DNA of 64,000 nucleotides from Ricinus communis (lineage: Eukaryota; Streptophyta; Magnoliopsida; Malpighiales; Euphorbiaceae). Under the pieces are notes generated by a model. The model ran no database searches and was not told the origin of the DNA. It was given only the letters and a program-made list of their open reading frames with translations. Below, piece after piece: positions 36,353-48,912 of this stretch. Numbering within the stretch: position 1 is the stretch's first letter; every line of letters starts with the position of its first letter. Where the stretch lies: assembly GCF_019578655.1 (NCBI RefSeq), contig NC_063263.1, positions 4,784,001 through 4,848,000 of the forward strand, written 5' to 3'. The translations under genes were made by a program, and so were the position numbers.

Positions 36353-37587
36353 TTCCTGCTCTGAACTTTGGCTTGAGGACGATGAGAGATGATTTCAATA
36401 TATGGAGAGAGTTAGCTGCTCATTATCTTCAAAGATCATTTCTTTTTGGGTGGCAGTCTTGCCGGAACCTTAAAATTATATATTGACAAGCACAAAATGA
36501 AAAGTGTACAAGGGGAAAAGGGCACTACGAGACATACACTCAACTGCTGTGCTATTAGTCCAATGGCCTTCTATAGTTAATAATATTATGTTTCATTTTA
36601 AAGCTGTAAAGCATAAGAAATGCTGGAAGATATCTATTTGTATCTGAATGTTTTACTTTACTGCTACATAAAAGGAGTACAGTTCTTTATTAGAATTATC
36701 TGTCCTTGAAAAGATTCTGCTATTTTTAAGTAACAACGACAAACAATGGCTTAATAGTTCTCTTAACAGTTTATTTATGGATACTGAAAATGCCTTCACA
36801 TATATAATAATCATTAGTCTATGTCCACATGACCAAGTCTCGCAGCAGGTCTATAGGCCTTTTTGCCGTCCTTTCCTGGTAGTTTCTGTTAGATGTTCTG
36901 AAAGTGGTAAACATGCAGTCCATTAAAGCCAAGAAAAGAAAGAAAAAAAAAAAAACTATGGACTATTAGGATGTTGGCCATTTTGTGATGGCTGCCGGGT
37001 GGAGAAGGTTTCAGAGTGAATCTATTTCAAAGTGAATTTTGGCTATTATCTAGGAGGCTGAAATAGGTGCTTCTGATATTTTTTGCATGAACCAGGCGAA
37101 GCTGGTTGGCCTCTCCACCCTGCGCGCTTAGGAGCTCTCCGATTTAAGTCCTGCCATCTACTAGATGTTAGTAAAATTATTAAGTTGAGGGCCGGGGTGA
37201 AGTTGATGAACAAAGTACTATCTTATGTTGAGTAGTCTCTCACTAAAGATTTTCCATAGAAAAAGATGCATTTGTTCCTCCAACCCTTGAATCATCATCT
37301 GCTAATTGTACTTTCAGAATCGCCAAGCCCCAGCAATCAAGATATTCAATTAAGAGATAATACCAGTTACATCCAGATCATGTTTAGCTCTGTTATATTC
37401 ATCTGCTCTTTGATAGCAGGTTAAGTAAGAGTTCTATTTCACGGTAGAAATTCTTTCTTTTTTACAAAAAAAAAAAAAGGAATAATTGCAGCACTGTAAT
37501 CAGTTAATGAACTCAATGAAATCTTCAAAGTACGTTTCTTTGTAGTTTTGACAGGAATTCTTTAAGCAGTTCTATACATAAGGCTGA
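36353..37587. other. Spacer between AMI-3 and AMI-4
   Basis: The first few hundred bases should hold the AMI-3 promoter. A less AT-rich block at 36960-37230 includes a GATTTAAGTCC word (37141-37151) resembling a Pol III B box, so a decayed SINE is conceivable. No gene is seen. Confidence 0.3.
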
Positions 37588-40218
37588 CTACACACTTCCA
37601 AAGAGAAAGTCAGCTGTCAATTCTGAAGACTTGGGGAAAGGAGGCCTTCTTGCCATGGTAGCTTGTTCGAAGTCGTAAGCAATCTCAATTAGCTTCGGCT
37701 CAGTACCCTTCAATCCACTAAAACAGATACCGAATGGCATTCCACTGCCATCATACCCAGCTGGGACAGTAACTCCAGGATATCCTCCAATTGCCAAAAC
37801 AGAGACGACACCTGAACCAGGTGTCACCATTGCATCTAATTTGTTTTCTAACATTAGCTTCTCAAATCCATCTCTTCATGAGCTCTATTGCCTTCATCTC
37901 TTTCTCTCCAATGCCATTTGTCCCCTCTGACATTATGAATGTGTCCTGACCATACTCTTTGGTTTCTCCTGCAAGCAAAGTTTATTAAGTACCAAGAGAA
38001 CAAGTTAGTAAAATCTAGAAAATATGACTAGCTATGGAATTTAGATTAGATTTTTTTTTCTTGAGAAAATTCATGAAATTAAAGTAATAATCGTCTAAGA
38101 GGATGATGTAGTTACAAGATCAGGATTATGTTGGTTGAAGGCAATAACATCTGCAAGGGACCTCACAGGAGATGTTGTAAGCTCTTTCAAGTAATCATTC
38201 AAGGAGAGCTTGAACTCAGCTATCAACAGTGTAAATTCACCACTACGTTTTGGATTGAGAATCCAATCAATGTTTGTTATCTCAAGATTGTCCAACACAG
38301 CGGCACCTCTTTGCCTAGAATTCTCAAGATAGAATTCTCAAGATTAGATACACATTATACGTGGTGCAACTCAAATGGCAAGCACAGACACGTTAGATAT
38401 GAAAATATTGATCTTACAATTGAATTATTTGGTTACCTCAATAAGTTCAGGTGATGCTCAAAAGCAAAAGTGATAGATTCATTTAACAAGTTCAGAAAAG
38501 GGTTTCTAACAATTCCTAGCCTCTTTCCTTTGAGACCATCTGACTTGAGATATTACTTGTAACCGCCAAAAGGTGTATACTTGGCAGCTTCAAAAGTTGC
38601 TTCATGATCTCTTGGATCATAACCCACAATAACATCAAGCAAGTAAACTGCATCAGAGACTGTTCTGGTAATAGGCCTGTGGAATGATCAACAATGAAAG
38701 TCATTTTTGGCATATGCAATAATTTGCTTTGTGCCCATCATCAACTATAAAAGCTGATAAGAACATTGATCATTACGCATGAGTGCTCTATCCAGCTTAG
38801 AACTGATAATCAAATTGCAGCAGGTTTGTTACAGTATATAATACTTACTGGCAGAATTTCCTAATCTTACCCAACAGTGTCCAAGCTAGGCATAACTGGA
38901 ATAGCACCAGCTCAGCTAATGAGTCCAACAGTGGGTTTGAAACCTACAACAGAATTATGATCAGAAGGACATATGATGGAGCTATGAGTCTCAGTCTCAA
39001 GTGAAACCGCCGCCATGTTTGCTGCTACAGGAATTGCTGATCCACTGCTAGACCCACATGGATCCCCAGCTGGATAGTAAGGATTCTGCATTCTTTTCCA
39101 CGTATCAAGATTGAAATAGGCATAAAGCTGAAGCACTGAGTTCATATGCATACAAACAGAATGGGATAGTTCAGATAATAGGTGTAGGAGATTCCAAGCA
39201 TCTTTCAAGTAGCAATCGAACCTGGTTTTGGCAAATATCTCACACCGTATTATTGAATTATCCTATTATCCTAATATCCTAAATATGTGATAAAGAAAAA
39301 AAAAAAATAATAAAAAAAATAAAAAAGAACAAGATCAAGAAGATACTCAACCCTAAAAAGCCTTAATCTCGAATTAATAGGGTTATACTATCTGAATCCA
39401 TGTCCTCCATTCCATCCAGTTTATAGTTATTCAGTTATTCCAATGGAGACCATTATATTAACCATTATTTTTTGGTGGAGCAAAAGTAACAGATGCAACT
39501 GGGCATTGGGCATCTCAGTTAGGCATCCCTTAGCATCCTCATCATCTATCTTCCCCCAACCAAATTGAATAATCATTGGTCTGTGAGTCTGTTATCACTT
39601 GAGCTTTAAAGTTATCAGTATTTAATTTGCCGAGGCAGCACCCCTCAAGTAAATAGAATATGACTCGAAGAAGATTACTTACCACTCCTTGTCCAGCTGT
39701 AGCACACCAACCATTAGGAATATGAGCTAAAGAGCGAAATTGTACCACTCGCTAAGGCTTGCTCTAGCCTTCCTTAGCTTCTCCACCACGCCTGCATCCC
39801 GAGGCGCCACCGCCCCAAGCAAAGCGTACGACCCCGCCGTTGTGTTCATTTTATCTTTAGTTGCTATTATGTCCTTTATCAGCACCGGAATTCCATGCAA
39901 TTCGCCCAAATATCTACTGCCACCCTGATCATTGTTCTTCCTTCTTTCTTCATCGGCCTTTCCGGCTTGATTTTGTGCATCGGGGTTTATTTCTATTACG
40001 CTGCGTAGCAGAGGGTTTATCATTTTGATTTGGTCTATCTAGAAACTGACTAATTGTTTTGATGTTAGTTTGCTTTCGGTGAATGCTTTTTGGATTTCTT
40101 TGATGGTTGCTTCTTCAATTGTGAAGGACTGGACGTCGATTGTGATGAATCCGATTGAAATAGAGATGATGAATAGCAGGATCGGGAGAGCATGCAAATA
40201 GCTTCTCTTGGCCTCCAT
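37588..40218 (-). pseudogene. Amidase-signature hydrolase pseudogene AMI-4
   Basis: Exons by homology: 39683-40218, 38871-39085, 38437-38676, 38116-38314 and 37588-37973. Lesions visible: TAG at 40039-40041 in exon 1 (Tyr to stop); about 18 bases deleted from the GAVILGKA segment, followed by a lost base after SEWY; TGA in exon 2 where the others have Arg of TSRAG; TAA in exon 3 where the others have Gln of GGYKQ; and two frameshifts in exon 5. The nucleophile motif is also decayed (ETETHSS instead of GTETDGS). Exon lengths 2 and 4 (215 and 199) are unchanged. It groups with AMI-5 by GELHGIPVLIKD and the SEWY motif. Intron 1 is enlarged to about 600 bp. Clearly a dead gene. Confidence 0.92.
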
Positions 40219-41149
40219 TTTTTTTTTCTTTCTTCTGTTTTGATTCTTTTTTGTTTTTTCTTTATGTTTCTGGTGCCCATGAACTTTCAATTTCTCTCTT
40301 TCTGAAGAAAATAAAGGAAATAAATCCAAAACCGGATGGATTTCTTTGTATTGAAGAAATCATGTTCAAGATCAAGGTTGAAGGCTAAAGTTATGCAAGT
40401 AATTTGGCATTGTATATTGAGTATTATTTTTGTTTTAGAAGTGAGCAATGGGATCATACCTCACCACGTTCAACAAGAACATATTATAATACCACAAACT
40501 GTATGATTTCTAAGCTTGCAGATGATCTGCCTCTTTATATTTCTTTATATCCTTCAAAGAATTTCTGAATTGTTACATTTTTTATTGATTAATTGTTAAT
40601 AATAATCAATAAATTAACCGATAAATATATAATAATTAATAAATAAAGTTATTTATTATTTTATATAATTTTCATAGGACACTGATATTTTATTATGTTA
40701 GAAATATAAAAGAATAAGGTGTAATTTGGCAAGTAACCTTGTCATCCTAATTTAATTTAACTCTTTCATAAATTTATTAATTTTAGCTAAATTGTTGTAA
40801 ATTTGGCTCAAATAAACTCTAGTTTTGACAAAAAATGAAAAAGTGAAGTACTCTTCTCTAAAAAAAATGATGAAATATAATAACAAATAAAAATATTAAT
40901 TTTTATATTAAATTAAATTATTTAATTTAAAAAATAAATATATTAATATTTTAAATAAAATATAATAAAAATAAGTATTACTATTTATTAATATTCTTAC
41001 TATTTATTTTCTAATAATGATGAAAGAGGCGACTGCTATTATGGTGGTGCAAAGAACGACAGTGATGGTGGAGATTAGAGAGGTTGCAACAGAGTAACGG
41101 TTGTAAGAGATATTTATTATTTAGGGAATAATAAAGATAAATATAAAAA
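40219..41149. other. Spacer upstream of AMI-4
   Basis: Contains a purine-rich leader on the minus strand (40220-40320) and AT-rich DNA. No gene is seen. Confidence 0.4.
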
Positions 41150-41922
41150 TTTACCATATAGTTTCACTTATTATTAAAAATAGGCATTAGTTTATTTTGT
41201 GATAAGAAAACTGCCATGTGATTTATTTCATTAACTAATTAGTGCCATATATATTAACATCAATTATGGACGTTGACGTGGTTTCATATTTTTATAATTC
41301 TATATCATGTGATTTTTCTTTGTAATACTTTTATATATCTGTGATTTTTCTATGTAACATTTTCATACATTATATTTTATCTTTTTTCTCTTGCATATTT
41401 CAATTAACTTATAAATTTAATATTTAGTATTTGTCCTAATATAATATGAATCATCAATGATAAATACTTTCATAATAGTATTATATAGTTATAAGCTTCA
41501 AAAATTTATTACTGCATTTAAATTTATTTTAAAAATGATCTTTTAATTTAACTATAAATTATAAAAATTCTAAGTTGTTATCATTTATTTTAAGTCTAAA
41601 ATAATTAGTTAGTTGTCAAATTACTTGAAAACAATATTATTGTATTAAAATTGAATTTAACTTGAGAGATATTTTATAAATTATTTATCATTTTAATTTA
41701 ATTTAACACTAAAATATTAAAAAAAAAACTAATACACAAGGTATTAAAGTATCATAAAAAATAGAGGTACGAAATTGTAAAAATATAAAACCACATTAAA
41801 ACCAATAAACAGCATTAACATGTTTGACAATAATTTGTTAACATAATAAATCATAGGATAGTCTTTTATCACAAAAGAAATGGTAGACCTGTTTTTGTAA
41901 ATAAGTAAACTAGAGGTAGTCT
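41150..41922. mobile_element. Inverted-repeat element (MITE or MULE-like)
   Basis: About 200 bases at 41150-41350 recur inverted at about 41730-41922. Matching words include TTTTGTGATAA followed by a decayed CCATGTGATTTAT in the left arm, and GTGGTTT-ATATTTTTA in both. The centre is AT-rich without a coding frame. Target duplication not identified. Confidence 0.55.
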
Positions 41923-42432
41923 TTTTTACTTATTTCTATTATGTAATTATATTAGTTATATTAAAATTATAAAATTATTTCTAAGAATTATTAAAAAGAT
42001 TATTTTTTTATTTATAAGAGAGAGAATGACTCTCACTCTTTTATTTATTTTCAAAATAAAATTAATTTGAGTAAATATCCATACATTTGAACTAAAAATT
42101 ATGCTTCTTAGCTTGTAAAATAAAGTTTTCTAGATAATTGCAAACATTTGTTTGGAGGCGAAAAAACAGAGAAAACAATGTATCTAAAGGAAAGAAAATG
42201 GTTCAAAATCACAAGTGATTTTCTTTCAATAATTTCTTCATTTTTTGCTATATGATTGTTACATTTACATAAAGGTTAATTTTGGTTAAATGGTTGAAGA
42301 TCGATTCAGAACCAAACAGCTGTGATAAAAAAAGATTAACAAAAATAATGAGAAATACGTCAATATTGAATTATCTTTTTCCAAAAAGTTCTCTCTTTGC
42401 CAATTCTTTCCAACATAACGTTTCACATATCA
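41923..42432. other. 3' flank of AMI-5
   Basis: AT-rich DNA between the inverted-repeat element and the end of AMI-5. No gene is seen. Confidence 0.4.
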
Positions 42433-43604
42433 CTATTTTTCATTCTCATCCAAGTTTAATGATTGATGGCAAGAAGGAGGAGGCCTACGTGACATTGTAG
42501 CCTGCTCAAAAGCATAAGCAACCTCAATCAGCTTTGGTTCCATGCCTTTCAGTCCTCCAAAACAGATCCCAAATGGCATTCCATTGCTGCCATATCCAGC
42601 TGGAACACTAATTGCAGGGTAATCTCCAATGGCTAGAACTGGAGAAGCAGTCCACCCAAGTGTCACCATTGCATTAACTTGTTCTCTTTCATCATTTTCT
42701 CAAATCCTTCTTTAGACAGTTGTTCCATTAACTTCACTGCCTTGATCTCTTCATTTCCAAGCCCCTCTGTCATTTCTGATGCAATAAACAAATCCTGACC
42801 GTACTTGCTCATCTCTTCCTGCAGCAGTCAATGGTTAAAACTTGTTATCTCACAAAAGTAAATTAACAGAGAAATTCCTGTAATAGATTATCCCCTCTTT
42901 CAGGTACCGTATTTATATATAATGAGGGAGTAGTTTAGGACAACTGCATATTTAGCTCAGTCTATTTTTTTTTAATATGGCAGCCATCAGAGTTCTCATA
43001 CCAGATCAGGATTGTCCTTGTTAAAAGTGATGATTTCTGCCAATGATCTCACAGGAGATTTAATAAGTTCATCAAGGTATTGATTAATTGTCAGCTTGAA
43101 CTCTAATAGCATTGCAAGTGCTTCACCACTTTGACTGGGATCCACAATTACATCAATATTCGCGATTTGCAGATTATCCAACACAGTTGCACCTTCTTGC
43201 CTAAAATTCATTCATGTGCGTTAAACTGATTTGTGTGATTCCATCAATGTCAATGCTTAACATCAGGGTCACATACCTTAAGACCTCCAGATGCTGGTTG
43301 AAGGTTGAAAAAATAGTTGAATCATTGGAAGATTCTGAAAATGGATATCGTACCACTCCCAGTCTTTTCCCTTTCAGTCCATCCTCTGTTAAAAATTGTT
43401 TATAGCCACCTGCAGGTATGTACTTGGCAGCTTCCTTAGTTGCTGCATAATCTCTTGGATCAAAACCAACAATCGCATCAAGCACATAAACTGCATCAGA
43501 TACAGTCCGGCATATGGGCCTGCAATTTCATTATGACAGAAAAATTCAATGACTAAAACATCAACAAAGGAAACAAACCATTAGACCAACAATTCCCATG
43601 TCTT

Positions 43605-43730
43605 AACTAGAGGTGCCTTTTCTTAATGGTAAAGGTAAGGTGAAGTGGGTGCTGTGGTTATCTAGGGGTAGGCATCAGGATTCAAATCTCACCAACAGTT
43701 ATCTTATAGGAAAAATTATCCATATTGATA
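43605..43730. repeat. Possible decayed SINE in AMI-5 intron 2
   Basis: The stretch contains AATGGTAAAGGTAAGGTG followed about 50 bases later by GGATTCAAATCTCACC, resembling A and B boxes of a tRNA-derived SINE. No target duplication or poly(A) tail was confirmed. Confidence 0.25.
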
Positions 43731-43889
43731 AATATATCATAATTCAAAATGTTTATAATAGTACAGAAGATTACTGAAATGTAGCGATTCTATAAAATCT
43801 TATCTTTTTACACCTTTTAATTGTATCATGAATCATAGAGGTGAGAGATTAAGTGTTGTCTTGTCTTTATTACTAGCAAAAAATGTGAG

Positions 43890-44093
43890 TTACCACGGAC
43901 CACTATCATCATCCAGGGGCTGAGAATCTTGCATAATGGCATCTTGTTGTTCAATGGTCAGACTTGGATCATCTAGTGAGGATGGTAATACAGGTAAAGT
44001 GAATCGTTCAGTGATGGAGTGTTCAATCCATTGATTATCAGGTCCATTGTAAGTGCAGGCAAGTGGTGTAGAAACATTGGTCCAGTCTGCCAA
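43890..44093 (-). pseudogene. EPRV downstream-ORF C-terminal fragment
   Basis: This matches the last third of the 177-codon ORF at 45959-46492 (TYNGPDNQWIEHS and DDPSLT segments). It is joined at about 44088 to unrelated viral sequence, marking a deletion junction. The virus intergenic start follows at 43793-43870. Confidence 0.8.
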
Positions 44094-44094
44094 T

Positions 44095-44995
44095 TCAGTA
44101 CTTCTGGTGGAGTGAGAGGTTCTATGGATCCTGATGGAGAACCCTTGAGGGGAGAATCTCTGATCTTTTATTTTCTGACTTCCCTAGAGGAGGGAAATCT
44201 TCAGGCTAAAACATGAAACAGTTTTGGATTGTCTGAGGTGTTTGGATTGCTGGCAAACCAGAGTAAATCTTCTGTCTGCAAGTAGTAGAAGGCTTCTGTC
44301 CAAAAATAATTCCCTTTTGAGCCAAAAGTATTTTCATCTCATCAAAGGTAATGTCAAGGACAGTCTTTTCTTCTTTTGCAAGAAGTTCCAAAGCTTTCTT
44401 ATACATAGGAAGAGGAGATTTATCCTGCCTTTCTTTCTATTTTTTGTGGATGCCAATCCAATGACCGTCTGGATCTCGGTCATCTTGCCTTGGTTCCGTG
44501 GCTGAACACAGAATTTCTGGAGACATGACTCTTGGGGTTTTCTTAGGGTGTTGAAAACATGGTTCAGCAAAATCAAGGTCATCTCTGCAGGTGCATCCTG
44601 GTTTACACATTTCTGGGTCAATATCCCAGATGAAGTGTCCTTTAATCCTGGCAGTGTAAATATGATGTCCAGAGGATTAAAAAGAATGAATGGGGATCTT
44701 CTCTCTAGGTCTGGACACAGGTTGAATCATCGAAGCCTGGAAAATAGAGGGAGCAGAAGAAGATTCTTCCGTTTTTGTGAAAATTATTTTCACAGTACCA
44801 TCATTTTGTGTGACAAAAAAAGATCAGTAGCCTGAACAGGCTTAGCTTGAGATGCCTGGAGTTTCTCATAATTTATCACCCATTCAGTTGGAATTAACTT
44901 CTGCAGATCTTCTCTTTCCAGCTGCCTTAGGGCTTGAACTATTGTAGGGACTTGGCCAGAGTCTGCCATGATAAATAAAGCATCAGAGATGGCTT
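44095..44995 (-). pseudogene. EPRV polyprotein region downstream of the movement protein
   Basis: From the minus strand: a start-like MADSGQVP near 44970, a PTEWVINYEKLQ stretch, then near 44650 a YTARIKGHFIWDIDPE stretch and a Cys-rich CKPGCTC piece. Frames shift and stop several times. In caulimovirids this position lies between movement and coat regions; the exact domain is unknown to me. Confidence 0.6.
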
Positions 44996-44999
44996 GGAA

Positions 45000-45425
45000 G
45001 CCTGGAATTTATAAATTGAAGGCATGGTCTTAGAGTCTGTAGATAATTTGGTGGTGCAGGATTGCAGAGAGAGCATCAATCACTTGGTTTGCTCCAATGA
45101 TCTGAACTTAGACTTTGAGTGCAGTGGACAAATAAGGATCATTAAGAGATAAATTAAAATTTGGAAAGAAAGTCAGAACAACACTTCCAGTGTTAACCGT
45201 TGTGACAATAGCGCCGATCACTGCATGCTCGTATCTGAGATACCTGGTGTCCAAGAGAGACATTCGAGCCATAACAGGTAAATCCATCTTGCCATGATAA
45301 GAGAGTACGAGCCTGACAGCTCCAAGATGGAGATGAGTGTATTCATGTTTCTTCCATTGTTCTATAAAGGAAGTGGGAATCTCTAGAGTATAATTGAAGC
45401 CAAGAGCTGTTCATTCTAATAATTC
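45000..45425 (-). pseudogene. EPRV movement protein fragment
   Basis: The minus strand encodes a typical caulimovirid movement-protein core (HLGAVRLVLSYHGK, LLDTRYLRYEHAVIG, then a VLTFFPNFNLSL stretch), with a stop near 45110. It lacks the N- and C-terminal parts. Family role: cell-to-cell movement through plasmodesmata. Non-functional. Confidence 0.8.
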
Positions 45426-45449
45426 TCATACTGTAAACTCAAGGCAAGA

Positions 45450-45955
45450 TAAATCCTCAAGCTAAGACCGAGTAGAGGCAGCTTTGCCTAAGAGGTCTTT
45501 GTGCTCTTTTGGATTCTTATAGCCGAGTTAGTCCTTTTGAATCATAGAAGAACAGATCCTGCAAGCTAATAGCTCATAGCCAAAGGATCGGGAGGAAGAA
45601 ATGAAGAGTTTAGAAAGCCATAAGGAGAATTTTATTTCTTGATAGATAAAAGAAAACTGCTTGCATACATTACTCAAGACTTCTCTTTATATAGAGGAGC
45701 CTTATTACAATAAGACAAAAAAGATAAGGTGGGAATCTTATTTTTTACACGTGTTTTCTTAAGAAGAAAAGATGAGATTACACACTTACATAAAGATAAA
45801 TCCTATCACATGCCTAAAAGGACAGAAAATAAAACACCTAATAGGACGGAAAAGATAAGATAGGAATCTTATTTTTTTACACCTTTTAATTATATCATGA
45901 ATCATGGAGAAGAGAGATTAAGTGTTATATTGCCTTTATTGCCAGCAAAAAAGAT
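45450..45955 (-). promoter_or_regulatory. EPRV intergenic region with promoter, minus copy
   Basis: The minus strand shows a TATA box, CTATATAAAG, at 45685-45694 and an AATAAA signal at about 45631-45636, the arrangement of a caulimovirid pregenomic promoter and polyadenylation region. A degenerate initiator-Met-tRNA primer site (TTGGCTATGAGCTA on the minus strand) is at about 45569-45583. Confidence 0.65.
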
Positions 45956-45958
45956 GAG

Positions 45959-46492
45959 TTACCACTGACCACTATCATCATCCAAGGGCTGAGAATCTTG
46001 CATAATGGCATCTTGTTGTTTACTGGTCAGACTTGGATCATCTAGTGTTGACGGCAGTACAGGTAAAGTGGATCGTTCAATGATGGAGTGTTCAATCCAT
46101 TGATTATCAGGTCCATTGTAAGTGCAGACAAGTGGTATAGAAACATTGGTCCTTCCTAAATCATTTCTCAATTTTAGAGTGAGCTTTAATTCTCTTGTTA
46201 TTGGCGGAGGAGCAAAATGTAATGGCATTTCAATTGTTCTCCAATAATGACAGATGTTTTGGGTGGCATAGGTATCTTTTGAGAGCTTAAAGTAAGGCCT
46301 GTGAAGAATATAGATGGTATGATATCCTGAAGCCTTGAAGTCATTGTCTGTGAACAATTTATTTTTATGAATTATTTTGAGGAGATCATTTTTCCATTGA
46401 TATCGGGTTTTGAACCAAGTAAGATATTTCCATGGATATGTTCCTGCATTTGTATCAATATTGAAGAAGTATAGGAGGTCCATGACTGGCAC
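45959..46492 (-). CDS. EPRV downstream ORF, open but orphan
   Basis: An open frame of 177 codons lies between the RNase H and the intergenic region. It contains an AGTYPWKYLTWFKT segment and a C-terminal acidic DDDSG end. No domain is recognised. Its position matches the second ORF of unknown function reported for some endogenous caulimovirids (Florendovirus). A second, broken copy is on the plus strand at 48913-49425, and a third partial copy at 43890-44093. Although open, it is embedded in a dead element with no intact replication genes, so it is a relic. Confidence 0.6.
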   Translation of the reverse strand: MPVMDLLYFFNIDTNAGTYPWKYLTWFKTRYQWKNDLLKIIHKNKLFTDNDFKASGYHTIYILHRPYFKLSKDTYATQNICHYWRTIEMPLHFAPPPITRELKLTLKLRNDLGRTNVSIPLVCTYNGPDNQWIEHSIIERSTLPVLPSTLDDPSLTSKQQDAIMQDSQPLDDDSGQW

Positions 46493-46693
46493 TTCTATAG
46501 CATGATAACAAACTGTGGAAAGACATCATAGAAACCATAGTTCACTTTCAATTTATGGATGGGTAGGAGAAAGGTGATAGATTAAGCACCAAGGGTAATC
46601 TGGATAAAAGAAATTGGGTTGGATGGGTAGTGAGAAAGTCTGTTGGATGATTGACAAATAATGAAACATTATATTTTTGGCAAAATTGTTGAT

Positions 46694-48153
46694 TTACTTC
46701 GTTGTAAGGTTTGCAGAAAGATTTGGTAGTGAGGGAGGTTGCAGAGGGTTTTTTGAGGATGGAGAGGCCATGAAGATTATTGGAAGATCAATTGTTGAGG
46801 TGAGGAGGACAATAGGTTGGGGTTTTGGATGTGGCTTTGATAGTCTGGATAAGAAATCTGGGATGAGGTTTCTTGTTCCTTTTATATGCTGGACTTCAAA
46901 ATCATACCTGCTAAACCATGACTTTAATCTCAATAATTGCAGTTCTGGTAAGATCTTTTGATTGGACTCGAGGATCTTTGAAAATGAAGAGTTATACATT
47001 CGGACCAAGAAGTGTTGACCGATCAGGAAAAACTCAAACTTTTTTATCCCATATTTGACTGCCAGAATCTCTTTATATGTTGAATGGTAATGCCTTTCTA
47101 ATGGAGAAAATTGTCCTGATGCATATCCACACAGTTGTTCCTTGTTGTTGAGATTTTCAAGAAGAATTGCCCCCCATGCATGATCTGATGCGTTAGTCTG
47201 TAGGATAAGATGTCCTGTAGACGGAATGGTAAGGGGTGGAAGATTGTGAGCCAATTCTTTCAGTCTCTTGACAGCTGTTGTCAGTTCTGTTCCCCAAGGG
47301 GGAGGGTTCCTTTTGAGCATTTTGGAAAGATGACATGTGTAATTAGATAGATGTGGTATGACTTCTCTGATATAGTTGAGTATCCCAAGAAATTGCTGGA
47401 TTTGCTTTACAGAGAGATTCTCATCTGGAAAGTAATCAAGCTCTTTTGTCAAGTGTGAACCATACGTATATTGGTCGTCCTTAAAATGCATTCCAATGAA
47501 CTCTATCTCTTACTGGCCAATAATACTCTTTTTCTCTGAAAGCATTATTCCGTACTTTTGGATGATAGCAAAAAATTGTTTCAGGAGTTGATGATGTTCC
47601 TCAGCCGTTTCTGAGAATAAGAGAATATCATCAATGTAGATTAGGGAAGAATAGAGGATAGGCCCAAAGATTTCTATCATTATTTTTTAGAACTGAGAAG
47701 GGGTTGTTTTGAGCCCAAAAGGCATGACTATCCATTGATATTGGACGTTTGGGATACAAAAGGCTGTTTTATATTTTTCTGAGGGATGAATACCCAATTG
47801 CCAAAATCCAGCTTTGAGATCAAATTTTGAATAGAATTGGGCCTTCTGAATATGGACTTTTAGGTTCGAAATACGAGAAAGAGAAAACTTGTTGTCTTGC
47901 AAAAAATGATTCAGAGGCTTGTAATCAATAATAAGTCTTTGTTTTCCTCTTAGTTTTTCAGATCTTTTTTCCACGTAAAAGGCTTGACAGGCCCATTGTG
48001 AGGTTGTGGGCTCGATGAGGCCTTATTGTAGCAGAGTCAGGCATTCTGATCTGGCAAGAGCTAGATCTATAGGAGACATTCCTAGATGGGTGGCTTTAGT
48101 TGGATTGATATCTTCGTTAAGCTTAAAAGGAAGGCTGATATAGAACTGAAAAT
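46694..48153 (-). pseudogene. EPRV reverse transcriptase and RNase H, minus copy
   Basis: Starting near 48153: pre-RT sequence with a stop, then an open stretch 47687-47974 with RLIIDYKPLN and KFDLKAGFWQLGI, the catalytic YIDDI box near 47640, a stop near 47505, then an open 265-codon stretch (46694-47491) covering the RT thumb and RNase H (TNASDHAWGAILLE, then HYHSTYKEILAVKYGI, KGTRNLIPDFLSR). At least three stops break the frame. Protease and coat regions upstream are missing. Confidence 0.85.
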
Positions 48154-48778
48154 TTTTCCACTACCCCTTGGGGAACAGAACAAACAACAGCTGTCAAGAG
48201 ACTGAAAGAATAGGCTCATAATCCTCCCCTTTACCATTCCGTCTACAGGACATCTTATCCTACAGACTAACGCATCAGATCATGCATGGGGGGCAATTAT
48301 TCTTGAAAATCTCAATAACAATGAACAACTTTGTGGATATGCATCAGGAAAATTCTCTGCATCAGAAAAGCATTACCATTCAACATATAAAGAGATTCTG
48401 GCAGTCAAATATGGGATAAAAAAGTTTGAGTTTTTCCTGATCGGTCAACACTTCTTGGTCCGAATGGATAACTCTTCATTTTCAAAGATCCTCGAGTCCA
48501 ATCAAAAGACCTTACCAGAACCGCAATTATTGAAATTAAAGTCATGGTTTAGCAGGTATGATTTTGAAGTCCAGCATATAAAAGGAACAAGAAACCTCAT
48601 CCCAGATTTCTTATCCAGACTATCAAAGCCACAACCAAAATCCCAACCTATTCCCCTCTTCACCTCAACAATTGATCTTCCAATAATTTTCAGGGCCTCT
48701 CCATCTTCAAAAAAACCCTCTGCAACCTCCCTCACCACCAGATCTTCCTGCAAACCTCACAACGAATCAAATCAATAA
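48154..48778 (+). pseudogene. EPRV RNase H, plus copy
   Basis: The plus-strand copy begins inside the RT thumb and repeats the RNase H region (SDHAWGAIILE, KGTRNLIPDFLSRLSKP; open at 48455-48778), with shifts near its start. It is the inverted partner of 46700-47290. Confidence 0.85.
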
Positions 48779-48912
48779 TTTTGCCAAAAATATGATGTTT
48801 CATTATTTGGCAATCATCCAACAGACTTTCTCACTACCCATCCAACCCAATTTCTTTTATCCAAATTACCCTTGGTGCTTAATCTATCACCTTTCTCCTA
48901 CCCATCCACAAA

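Noticed and set aside
45959..46492. Active virus gene
   Set aside because: The surrounding element lacks coat, protease and an intact reverse transcriptase; it is a relic even though this frame is open.
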